The notes under the pieces: generated by a model
Database searches by the model: none
What the model was told of the DNA's origin: nothing
What the model saw: only the letters and a program-made list of their open reading frames with translations
Shown here: positions 44,809 to 53,799 of the stretch, piece after piece
How positions within the stretch are numbered: position 1 is the first letter of the stretch
Layout: every line of letters starts with the position of its first letter
Origin: Molossus alvarezi
Taxonomy: Eukaryota; Chordata; Mammalia; Chiroptera; Molossidae
Direction: 5' to 3'
DNA length: 64,000 bases
Assembly (NCBI GenBank): GCA_037176705.1
Contig: CM073887.1
Coordinates: 55,761,001-55,825,000 of the forward strand
Translations under genes and position numbers: made by a program

Positions 44809-44986
44809 TCCCTGGCCAGGCAGCTTAGTTGGTTAGAGCCTTGACTAGATATGCCAAGGTTTCAGGCTCCATTCCCTGTCAGAGCACATATGAGAGTCAA
44901 CCAGTGAATTCATAAATAAGTGGAGCAACAAAGCAATGTTTTTCTGTACCCCACCGCCCCCCCAGCCCAACACACACTGCCCCGAC
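44809..44986 (+). mobile_element. tRNA SINE, second subtype
   Basis: Head CCCTGGCCAGGCAGCTTAG followed by TTGGTTAGAGCC, with a GTGGAGCAACAAAGC body motif. It immediately precedes a Ves-type copy. Confidence 0.85.
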
Positions 44987-44996
44987 AAAATCACTA

Positions 44997-45230
44997 TAAA
45001 AGCCCTGGCTGGTTTGGCTCAGCAGTTAGAGGACCAAAGGACCATCAGTTGGAATCAGGTCAAGGGCAGGTACCTGAGCTGCAGGTTTAATCTCCGGCCC
45101 TGGTGAGGGTCCTGTGGGAGGCAACCAATCCATGTGTCTCTCTCACATCGATGTTTTTTTTCTTTCTCTCTCTCTCCCTTCCACTCTATCTAAAAATCAA
45201 TGGAAAAATATCCTCAGGTGAAGATTTTTA
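44997..45230 (+). mobile_element. Ves-type SINE
   Basis: Plus-strand copy with duplication AAAATCACTA at 44987-44996 and 45231-45240. Confidence 0.93.
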
Positions 45231-45300
45231 AAAATCACTAAAAAAAATTGAAAAATGCACAAACAGGTAATCACATACAATCAAACATAACTGAAAACAT

Positions 45301-45490
45301 ACTGAGGAAGGAGAAGGGAGAGAGATAGAAACATTGATGAGAGAGAAACATCAACACCAATCGCTGCCTCCTGCATGCCCCCCACTGGTGATCAAGCCTG
45401 CAACTCAGGCATGTGTCCTGACTGGGAACCGAACTGGACGACATCCCTGTGCATGGGTCAATGCCAACCACTGAGCCACACCAGCTGGGC
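45301..45490 (-). mobile_element. Ves-related SINE
   Basis: Minus-strand copy with GGAGAAGGGAGAGAGATAG zone and head ending CACTGAGCCACACCAGCTGG. The tail is short. Confidence 0.88.
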
Positions 45491-46229
45491 AACAGGTCTC
45501 TCTTCTTAAATCAAAGTCTATTCACCAAATACAGTTTGGAAGAAAGGACAGAAAGCAAAGCCCTAATATAAAAGTAATAATTTACATCAAACTATATTCT
45601 TTTATAAACTTGCCATACATAAAAATTTATTCCAAATGTTTATTAGTAATAAAAAATTGAAAAAGTCTCTTATACCTCTCATCCCACAAAACCAGCTTTA
45701 TTAGAGAGAAAACCAGAATATATACAATAAGAGATATTCAGGAACAGTCACAAGGCCAGTAGGAAAATCCTGACACACATCAAACTGTCATTTTTTTTAA
45801 CTGCTTTTTTTTTATTAATTTATTTTTGTTACAGATGTTTCTCCTCCCTCCCTGTTTCTCTCTCTTCCATTGACTCCCTCCTCCCGATCTCCTCCCACCC
45901 CGTCCCCAGCTTTGTTGTCTATGTCCATCGGTTATGCATATATGCATATAAGTTCTACGGTTTATCCCTTCCCTACCCCCGCCTTCTGAGGAATGTCAGT
46001 CTGTACCCTACTTCTATGACTCTGGGTCTATTTTGTTCATCAGTTTGTTTAGGTCATTATATTCCAGAAATAAGTGAGATCGTGTGATATTTGTCTCTCT
46101 CTGTTTGGCTTATTTTGCTTAGGATAATACTTTCCAGGTCTCACCATGTCGTTTCGAAGGATAAAAGAGCTTTCTTTCTTATAGATGCATAGTATTCCAT
46201 TGTGTATATGTACCACAGCTTTTTTACCC

Positions 46230-48425
46230 ACTCATCTACTGAGGGACACTTGGGCTGTTCCAGATCTTAGCTATTGTAAATAGTGCTGCTATGAATATAG
46301 GGGTACATATATTCTTTCTGATTGGTGTTTCAGGATTCCGAGGGTATATTCCTAGAAATGGAATCACTGGGTCAAATGGCAGTTCAATCTTTAACTTTTT
46401 GAGGTAACACCATAGTGTTTTCCACAGTGGCTGCACCAGTTTGCATTCCCACCAACAGTGTACTAGGATCCCCTTTTCTCCACACCCTCGCCAGCACTTG
46501 TTATTAGATGATTTGTTGATGGTGGCCATTCTCACAGGTGTGAAGTGAGACCTCACTGTTGTTTTAATTTACATCTCTGATGATTAGTGATGTTGAGCAT
46601 TTTTTCATATGTGTCTTGGCCATTTGTATGCCTTGTTTGGAGAGGTGTCTCTTTAGTTCCTCTGCCCATTTTTATTGGGTTCTTTGTCTTCCTTCTGTTT
46701 AGTTGTGTGAGTACTTTATATATTTCGGAAATTAAGCCCTTATCTGATGTATCATTGGCAATTATGCTCTCCCATATAGTGGGTTCCCTTTCCATTTTGA
46801 TGGTTGTTTCTTTTGCTGTGCAGAAGCTTTTGAAGTAATGTTTGATGTAGTAAAGTTTGATGTAGTCCCATGTGTTCATTTTTTCCTTTTTTTCTGTTGC
46901 CTTAGTTGATGTATCAGTGAAAATTCTGCAGTGTATGATGTCTGAAATTTTGTTGCCTGCATTTTCTTCTAGGATTTTATGGATTCATGAGTCACATTTA
47001 AGTCTTTTATCCATTTTGAGTTTATTCTTGTGTTTGGTGTAAGTTGGTGGTCTAGCTTCATTTTTTTGCATGTAGCTGTCCGATTTTCCCAACCCTATTG
47101 AAGAGGCTGTCTTTACTCTACTGTATGCTCTTGCCCCTCTTGTCAAATATTAATTGAACCTATTGTCTTGGGTCAATTCCTGGGTTCTCTGTTCTGTTCC
47201 ATTGATCTATGTGCTTGTTCTTGTGCCAGTAACAGGTTGTTTTTTAAATATATTTTTTATCCTCACCCGAGGACATTTTTTTTTTTTTTTTTTATTCAGA
47301 TAGAGGGAGGGAGAGAGGAAGAGACAGAGAGAGAAACATCGACGTGAAAGGGACACATTGAGTGGTTGCCACCCACACGACCCAACCAGGGCCGGGGACA
47401 AACTGCAGCCAAGGTACGTGCCCTTAGCGGGAACCGAACCCGGGTCTCTCCAGACCACAAGCCAACTCTCTAACCGCTAAGCCAAACTGGCCAGGACCAG
47501 GTTGTTTTGATTACAGTGGCTTTGTAGTATAACCTGATGTCTGGTAATGTGATCCCGCCTCCTTTGTTCTTCTTTTTCAAGATTGCTGTGGCTATTCGGG
47601 GCCTTTTTTGGTTCCATATAAACTTTGGAAGTATTTGTTCTAGTTCTGTGAAATATGTCGTTGATATTTTGATGGGGATTGCATTGAATCTATAGATTGC
47701 TTTGGGTAATATGGACATTTTAATGATGTTAATTTTTCCAATCCATGAACAAGGTATGTGCTTCCACTTTTTTATATCTTTCTCTATTTTTTTTTTCAAT
47801 GTCCTATAGTTTTCTGCAAACAGGTCCTTTACTTCTTTGCTTAAGTTTATTCCTAGGTATCTTAATTTTTTTGCTGCAATGGTAAATGGGATTATTTTTT
47901 TAGTTTCTCTTTTTGTGAGTTCATTGTTGGTGTATAAGAATGTCATTCATTTCTTGACGTTAACTTTGTATCCTGCTACTTTGTCAAATTTATTTATTAA
48001 GTTTAGTAAATTTTTTATAGAGTCTTTAGGGTTTTCTATGTACAATATCATGTCATCTGCAAATAATGACAGTTTTACTTTCTCCTTTTCAATTTGGATC
48101 CCTTTTATTTTTTCTTCATGTCTAATTGCTGTGACTGAGACTTCTAATACTATGTTCAATAAGAGTGGCAAAAGTGGGCATCCATGTCTTGTTCTCCTTC
48201 CTAAGGGAAATGTTTTTAGTTTTTAGTTTTTGAGTATGATGTTGGCTATAGGTTTTTCATATATGGCCTTTATTATGTCAAGATACGATCCCTCTATTTC
48301 CACATTGCTGAGCATTTTTATCAGAAATGGGTGCTGGATTTTGTCGAATGCTTTTTTAGCATCTATTGATATGATCACATGGTTTTTATCTTTCATTTTG
48401 TTTATGTGGTGTATCACATTTATTC
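46230..48425 (-). pseudogene. L1 ORF2 C-terminal half (RT core to end)
   Basis: ORF2p remnants on the minus strand: the RT fingers/palm segment ([18 protein letters not shown], 48417-48223), the catalytic [12 protein letters not shown] (48171-47947 frame), the thumb region (47946-47470), then after the SINE the C-terminal Cys-rich part (46556-46236). Frames are broken at about 48223, 47946, 47470, 46880 and 46553. The N-terminal endonuclease domain is absent: the frame begins abruptly beside the ORF1 stop codon at about 48428. Confidence 0.88.
47245..47496 (-). mobile_element. Ves-type SINE in L1 ORF2
   Basis: Minus-strand full-length copy; duplication CAGGTTGTTTT at 47233-47243 and 47498-47508. 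Confidence 0.94.
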
Positions 48426-48428
48426 TTC

Positions 48429-48720
48429 TTACAACAGTCTCTTCAGCATTTTTTGCAGTGCTGGTTTGGTGGTGGTAAATTCCTTTAGTTTTGTTTGTTT
48501 GTTTGTTTTGTTTTTATCAGTGAAGCTCTTTATTTCTCTTTCAATTTTGAATGCTACCCTTGCTGGATAGAGTAGTCTTGGATTCAGGACCTTGCATTGC
48601 ATTACTTTGTACACTTCATGCCACTCCCTTCTTGTCTGCAGCATTTCCATTGAGAAATCAACTGACAATCTAATGGGAGCTCCCTTGTAGGTAACTTTCT
48701 GTCTTTCTCTTGCTTCCTTT
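48429..48720 (-). pseudogene. L1 ORF1 C-terminal part (host of the half-L1)
   Basis: The minus-strand frame at 48668-48429 is the C-terminal domain of L1 ORF1p (RREWHEVYKVMQ, then LNPRLLYPAR), ending MLKRLL and stop. Its N-terminal part continues at 50980-51600 on the other side of the inserted half-L1. The stop codon lies only a few bases from ORF2 RT sequence because of the internal deletion. Confidence 0.88.
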
Positions 48721-49447
48721 AAGATTCTTTCTTTGGACTTCCGGTCAAGATGGTGGCGTAGGTAAATGCAGTATTGCGTCCTCCCACAACCACATCAAAG
48801 TTACAACTAAACTACAGAACAACCATCATTCAAAACCGCCTGAAATCAAGCTGAATGGAAGTCGTACAACTACGGAATTAAAAAAAAAAAAAAAAAGCAG
48901 CTACATCCAGACCGGTAGGACGGGCGGCGCGGCGGCGCGAGGGGTGGCAGCGGGGGCGCAGCGGCGGCGCGGCGGCGAGACGGGCTGGTCCCACACCAAA
49001 CGTGGTGGATAAAAATCAGGAGGCTCCCGCAGCTGGGAAGGTCCTTCCTGCGAACTGAAGGGTCCCCGTCCCACACCAGGTTCCAATGCCAGGAGGAGAA
49101 GTCCCCATAACTTCTGGCTGGAAAAACCAGCGGAAACTGAGGCTCAGGGAAGCTGAAGCGGCTGGAGCCCCAGGCAGCTCCCTAAAGGGCCCGCGCACGG
49201 ACTTATCGGACTCTCTCACTCTAAGCTTGGAGGGGAGGCAGCTCGAGGGGCGCCAGAGACATACAGGGAAGAACTGAGCTGTTTGGCACTGGAGCGAGGG
49301 CTGGAGAGGGGGCTTCCTCGGGGACAAACGTGCTGTCAGAGGCCTTTGTTCCTTTGGTGAGCCCTTCCCGGGGGCGGCAGACAGAAGCCATATCTGGGAC
49401 TCCAGCAACCTGGCTCACACTGGTAGCCCCACCCTGCTGACTCCCTA

Positions 49448-49476
49448 AGGCCCCGCCCCGCCCCGCCCCGCCCCAC
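49448..49476 (+). promoter_or_regulatory. GC-box array in half-L1 5' UTR
   Basis: Four tandem CCCCG units (GCCCCGCCCCGCCCCGCCCC) form overlapping GC boxes of the Sp1/KLF type, about 175 bp before the ORF1 start. The 5' UTR copy at about 25805-25830 has only a decayed version. Binding is inferred, not shown. Confidence 0.5.
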
Positions 49477-49650
49477 ACAACTTTCAAGCCCACCCAAGCT
49501 GTTGCCACTTGCTTAGCCATAGGATTGGCATGTCTTGGATCCTGCTTCAAGTTTTTCCTAAATTCTTTCAAACGAGCAGCATCGGGTCTCAGCGAGCCCC
49601 ATACCTCTCATTAAGTAATACACAGAAACAAACACAGGGAGGCAGCCAAA

Positions 49651-50592
49651 ATGAGGAGACAAAGAAACAGGTCCCAAATGAAAGAACAGAACAAAACCCC
49701 AATAAAAGAACTAAGCGAAAGGGAGATAAGCAACCTAACAGATACTGAGTTCAAAATACTGCTTATGAGGATGCTCAATGAACTTAGTGAGAACCTCAGT
49801 GAACTTAGGGAGGGCCTCAAGAGCGTAAAAAAGGACCAGTTAGAAATCATGGATACACAGTTAGAATTGAAGGAGGCATTAACTGAAATAAAGAATAATT
49901 TACACAGCTTCAATAATAGAGTATGTAAATCCAAGGAGCAAACCATTGATTTGGAATATAAGGAAGCAAAAAATCCCCAATCAGAACAGCAAAAAGAAAA
50001 AAGAATCCAAAAAAATGAGGATAGTGTAAGGAGCCTCTGGGACAACTTCAAGCATGCCAACATTCGCATCTTGGGGGTGCCCGAAGGAGAAGAGAGAGAA
50101 CAAGAAATCGAAAACCTGTTTGAAACAATAATGGCAGAAAACTTTCCTAACTTGGTGAAGGAAACAGACATACAAGTCCAGGAAGCACAGAGAGTCCCAA
50201 ACAAGATGAACCTCAATAGGTACACACCAAGACACAGCATCATCAAAATGCAAAAGGTTCAAGACAAAGAGAGAATCTTAAAAGCATCAAGAGAAAGGCA
50301 GCTAGTTACCTACAAAGGAGTACCCATTAGGCTGTCAGCTGATTTCTCAAAAGAAACTTTGCAGGCCAGAAGGGAGTGGCAAGAAATATTCAGAGTGATG
50401 AAAACCAAGAACCTAAAACCAAGATTACTCTATCCTGCAAAGCTGTCATTTAGAATTGATGGACATATAAAGAGTTTCCCAGACAAGAAAAAGTTAAAGG
50501 AGTTCATCACTACCAAACCGTTATTATATGAAATGATGAAGGGTCTTTTTGAGGAAAAAGATAAAATGTATGAACAAACAAAATGGCAATGA
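49651..50592 (+). CDS. Half-L1 ORF1p, intact 313 residues
   Basis: Open frame for an L1 ORF1p-like RNA-binding protein. The N-terminus is basic (MRRQRNRSQMKEQ). A coiled-coil region follows (roughly residues 30-110, heptad-rich, LSENLSELREGLK), then the RNA-recognition domain (roughly 130-210, with NIRILGVPEGEE) and the C-terminal domain (roughly 225-295, YKGVPIRLSADF, then REWQEIFRVM and LKPRLLYPAKLSF). The length is close to ordinary mammalian L1 ORF1p (about 300-340). In L1 this protein trimerises through the coil and coats RNA in cytoplasmic particles. The ATG at 50583, a relic of the ORF2 start, overlaps the ORF1 stop. The protein could be made, but whether it acts only in cis, with ORF2p supplied by L1, is unknown. 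Confidence 0.9.
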   Translation: MRRQRNRSQMKEQNKTPIKELSEREISNLTDTEFKILLMRMLNELSENLSELREGLKSVKKDQLEIMDTQLELKEALTEIKNNLHSFNNRVCKSKEQTIDLEYKEAKNPQSEQQKEKRIQKNEDSVRSLWDNFKHANIRILGVPEGEEREQEIENLFETIMAENFPNLVKETDIQVQEAQRVPNKMNLNRYTPRHSIIKMQKVQDKERILKASRERQLVTYKGVPIRLSADFSKETLQARREWQEIFRVMKTKNLKPRLLYPAKLSFRIDGHIKSFPDKKKLKEFITTKPLLYEMMKGLFEEKDKMYEQTKWQ

Positions 50593-50979
50593 ATACATAT
50601 CTATCAACAATGGAATCTACAAACAAAATGAACAGGAAGAACAGAAACATTCTCATAGATACAGAGAACATTTTGTTGGTTGCCAGTTGGGAAGGGGGTT
50701 GGGGGAATGGGTGAAAAAGGTGAAGGGATTAAGAAGCACAAATTCATTGCTAGACTGACAAACCTCAAAGGGAAAGGGGTTGGGGCGGTGGGAAGAAATA
50801 AACCAAAGAACTTATATGCATAACCAATGGACACAGACAATAGTGTGGGAGAAGGTGGGAGGGGGGCGGGAGTGGGGAGGAGGGGGTCAATGGGGGGAAA
50901 ATGTGGAACATCTGTACTGTAATACATTTTACATCCAAAAATAAAGATTTGAAAAAAAAAAAAAAAGATTCTTTCTTTG

Positions 50980-51600
50980 TCTTTAATGTTTGCCATTTTT
51001 CTTATGATGTGTTTAGTTGTGGGTCTTCTGGGGTTCATTTTGTTTGGGACTTTCTGTGTGTCCTAGACTTGTGTGACTTTTTTCTTCACCAGTTTAGAAA
51101 AGTTTTCTGCCATTATTTCTTCAAACAGGTTCTCTGTTTCTTTCTCTAATTTTTTTTTTTTTCTGGTACCTCTATAATGCGAATATTGTTACGTTTTGTA
51201 TTATCCCACAGCTCCCTTAAACTTTCTTCCTGCTTTTTAAACTTTTTTTTCTCCCCCATTTTCTGCTCTTTCAAGGGTATTTTTCTCTACCTTGTCTTCT
51301 AAGTTGCTGATTCGGACTTCAGCTTCTTCTAATCTACTACTGAACCCTTCTAAGGTATTTTTCATATCAGCTATGTCATTCTTTATTTCCTCTTGACTTT
51401 TATGTATAGCTTCTACCTCTTTATGCAGTGCTTCTACCTTTTTTTTTTTTAATCTGAAGTAGTTCCCAGTGAGCTCTTCATAATTCTTATTAAGTTGCTT
51501 GTAGTTCTCACCAAATTGTTTGAGCACCCTTATAATCATTGCTTTGAATTCTTTGTCTGACAAGTTGCTTTCTTCTAGTTCCTGTAGTTCCACTTCTGGT
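50980..51600 (-). pseudogene. L1 ORF1 N-terminal part (host of the half-L1)
   Basis: Minus-strand frame 51593-51237: MELQELEESNLSDKEF followed by heptad-like coiled coil (EEAEVRISNLEDKVEKN). The remainder down to 50980 is broken by a frame change near 51237 and a T-run at 51151-51161. It continues at 48720 beyond the insertion. Confidence 0.85.
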
Positions 51601-51894
51601 GATTCCTCTTTTTTTTTTTCATTTGGATATTATTTCTTTGTTTCACCATTTTAGAAATTTGGTAGTTCTAAGCCCCGAGAGGGATGTTGGAATGTGTAGG
51701 CAGGTCAGTGTGTATCAATTAAGGCTGCTGTGCCTCCCAACCTGTTTTGGTGTATAGCTCCTCTTGTCTTCTGTGGGTCCTGGAGGGTTGGCACCTGGTG
51801 GCTGGAATTGGTCTGTCATGCAGGTCTCAGCTCCCCGAGACTCACTGTTGCTTGGGCTGGGGCACTGCTCTTGATCGGCTTCTGCTGATGCTGC

Positions 51895-52125
51895 TGGGGG
51901 GTGCGTGGGTTCCACTGGCATGCTGCTGGGGTTTGTAGGTCCCTCTGGTATGCTACTGGGGCATGTGCATCCAGCTGGTGTCCAGCTGGGGTTCATGGGT
52001 TTTGTTGGTACATTGCTGGGGTTTGTGGGTTCCACTGTTGCACTTCTGGGGTTTATGGGACCCTCTGGTATGCTTCTGGGGTGCATGGGTCTTGCTGGTG
52101 TACTGTTGGGGTCCCTGCTGCCTGC
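51895..52125 (-). repeat. Tandem repeat in L1 5' UTR
   Basis: About six imperfect units of roughly 36-40 bp, each containing TGCTGGGGT or TTCTGGGGT followed by a G/T-rich stretch and TCCACTGGT-like or TCCCTCTGGT-like segments. Open frames on the plus strand here (up to 154 codons) only reflect the repeat. Confidence 0.8.
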
Positions 52126-53047
52126 TGGGGGAGTGTGTCAGCTCCCGGTTTAGTTTACATTGCTACTGCTGCTGCCAGGGGGTGCTCTCAGGTCCCAATC
52201 CTTTACTGCTGTTGGGGGCTGAGGATGCTCTGCACCTGGGATTTTGTTGCTGCTTGGGGGAGGGGCTCCACTCCAACTCAGCTGCTGCAGTTGTCAAGGG
52301 CAAGTCTCAGCTGCCCAAGCCCTGCTGCATGGTCTGGGGCACCGCTCCTGATCGGTCTTTGCTGATGCCACTGGGGATGGTTTCAGCTGCCAGACTGAGC
52401 TGCTAATGCCTTTTGGGAGTGGGCCTCTACTCCCGCCTAGTCACTGTTGTTTGGGGGTAGGTGCTGGGCTCCCAAGCCAGTGCTAGTGCCCCCACCAGCA
52501 TGGGCAAGCTGCCTCGAGCCTGGGAAGGCTGCTGCGCTAAAGGCCTGGAGCCTAGGGCCTGGGCTGGCCCAGCCACCGCTGCGAGCCTGGGGCCTGGGCT
52601 GGCTGCGCGCTGTTGTGGGCCTGGAGCCTGGAGCCTGTGGGCCACAGTGGCACCACAGGCCTGGGCAAACTGCTGCTGCTGTTGGGGGTGGGGCTCCAGC
52701 TCCCTGCTGTTTTTGGCTACTGCTGCAGGCACCTACTGTGTGCTGACTATGCCAACACAACTGAGTTCACTAGACCGATGGTGTAGGGTGCTTTAGTGGA
52801 CTCAGGTTGCTGGGCCCCAGCCACTCCCAATTTCCTCCTCCCAGGGAAGACCCAGGTTCCTCCAAAATGGCGGGGCCTCCCGGCTGGGCTGGGAAAAGTT
52901 GGCTGGCTTGCTGTTTACCATGTATCTTTCTGCTTTTTGTCCACAGCACAGGAACCCTCTGCCCCGTGTCTCTGCACTGCTCAAGGTTGGTCTTCCAGGC
53001 TCACATTCACTCACACTCTCTCACACACTCCCAAACTGTCATTTTTT

Positions 53048-53402
53048 AATGGCCCCTTAACCCAGAACAAACAAAACATTACCAAAAAGCTAAATCTATT
53101 TGCATATTATAAATATATTTTAATTCACCCATGGATCCAACCAGCTTCAAAAAGGAAAGAGAAAATATTAACTGCTTTAAGAAACATCACTACCTATTAA
53201 ATTTATGTCCTATTGTTGAAAGATGACTCAAAACGATCTTTTCTGAAAGTAATTAGTAGAAATAGACATTCCAGTGATGTACTTTCGGAAACAGGCCTTA
53301 TAAACAGTATATATACAAGTTTATTTTTTTTATTTTGCCTTTTTAAAAACATTTCTGTTTTATTTTAACCACCTCAAAACAACAGAGAGTGGGGACATTC
53401 AG
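53048..53402. other. Unassigned stretch
   Basis: About 350 bp between the L1 and the MIR, AT-rich. Nothing recognised. Confidence 0.4.
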
Positions 53403-53517
53403 ATGGAGCCTGTTGGTGGAATTGTGCAGACAGACCTAGGTTTGGTTTGGGCTTCATCACTTCCCTGTCAAGTGTCTTTGGGCAAGTCAGGTCTCCTCTC
53501 TCTCTCTCTCCCCCTCA
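53403..53517 (+). mobile_element. MIR SINE, left part
   Basis: Decayed MIR core in plus orientation (AGACCTAGGTTTGG, then CTTTGGGCAAGTCAGGTCTCC). Its right end lies at 59182-59219 on the far side of an L1, so the L1 split it. Confidence 0.65.
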
Positions 53518-53799
53518 TTTTTAAAAAATTTATTTATTTTTTAATTAATCTACTTATTTTTGTTATAGATGTTTCTCCTTCCCCCCCCCCACTGATTCCC
53601 CCTTACCCCTCCCTCCCCACCTTGTTCCCAGCTTTGTTGTCCATAACCTTCGTTAATACATATATGCATATAAGTTCTGTGGTTTATCTCTCCCCCTCCA
53701 CTCCCTGTTCTAGAGATTGTCAGTCTGTACCCCACTTCCATGTCTCTGGGACTACCCCATTCCTCAGACTGTTATGTTCATTATATTCCACAAATAAGT

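Larger units (their letters stand above)
48736..50964 (+). mobile_element. Half-L1 element copy 2: full length, ORF1 only
   Basis: 2,229-bp element with a perfect 15-bp duplication AAGATTCTTTCTTTG (48721-48735 and 50965-50979). Order: 5' UTR beginning GACTTCCGGTCAAGATGGTG, intact ORF1 (49651-50592), about 350 bp of 3' UTR with a G-rich tract, and poly-A. ORF2 is missing apart from its start: ATGGCAATGAATAC at 50583 matches the ORF2 start of the L1 at 60972. Half-L1 (HAL1) elements are known in placental mammals. This copy looks young because its ORF and duplication are intact. Confidence 0.92.
45797..53031 (-). mobile_element. Full-length-ended L1 with internal deletion, nested
   Basis: Minus-strand L1 with a 16-bp duplication CAAACTGTCATTTTTT at 45781-45796 and 53032-53047. 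It has a 3' UTR, the ORF2 C-terminal half (to about 48425), ORF1 and a long 5' UTR (about 51650-53031). The endonuclease and the first part of the RT domain are deleted. A SINE (47245-47496) and a half-L1 (48736-50964) are inserted in it. Both ends are preserved, so the deletion happened inside. Confidence 0.92.

Noticed and set aside
51901..52406. Plus-strand frames of 82-154 codons
   Set aside because: They lie antisense to the L1 5' UTR tandem repeats and GC-rich segment; repetitive peptides with no motif.
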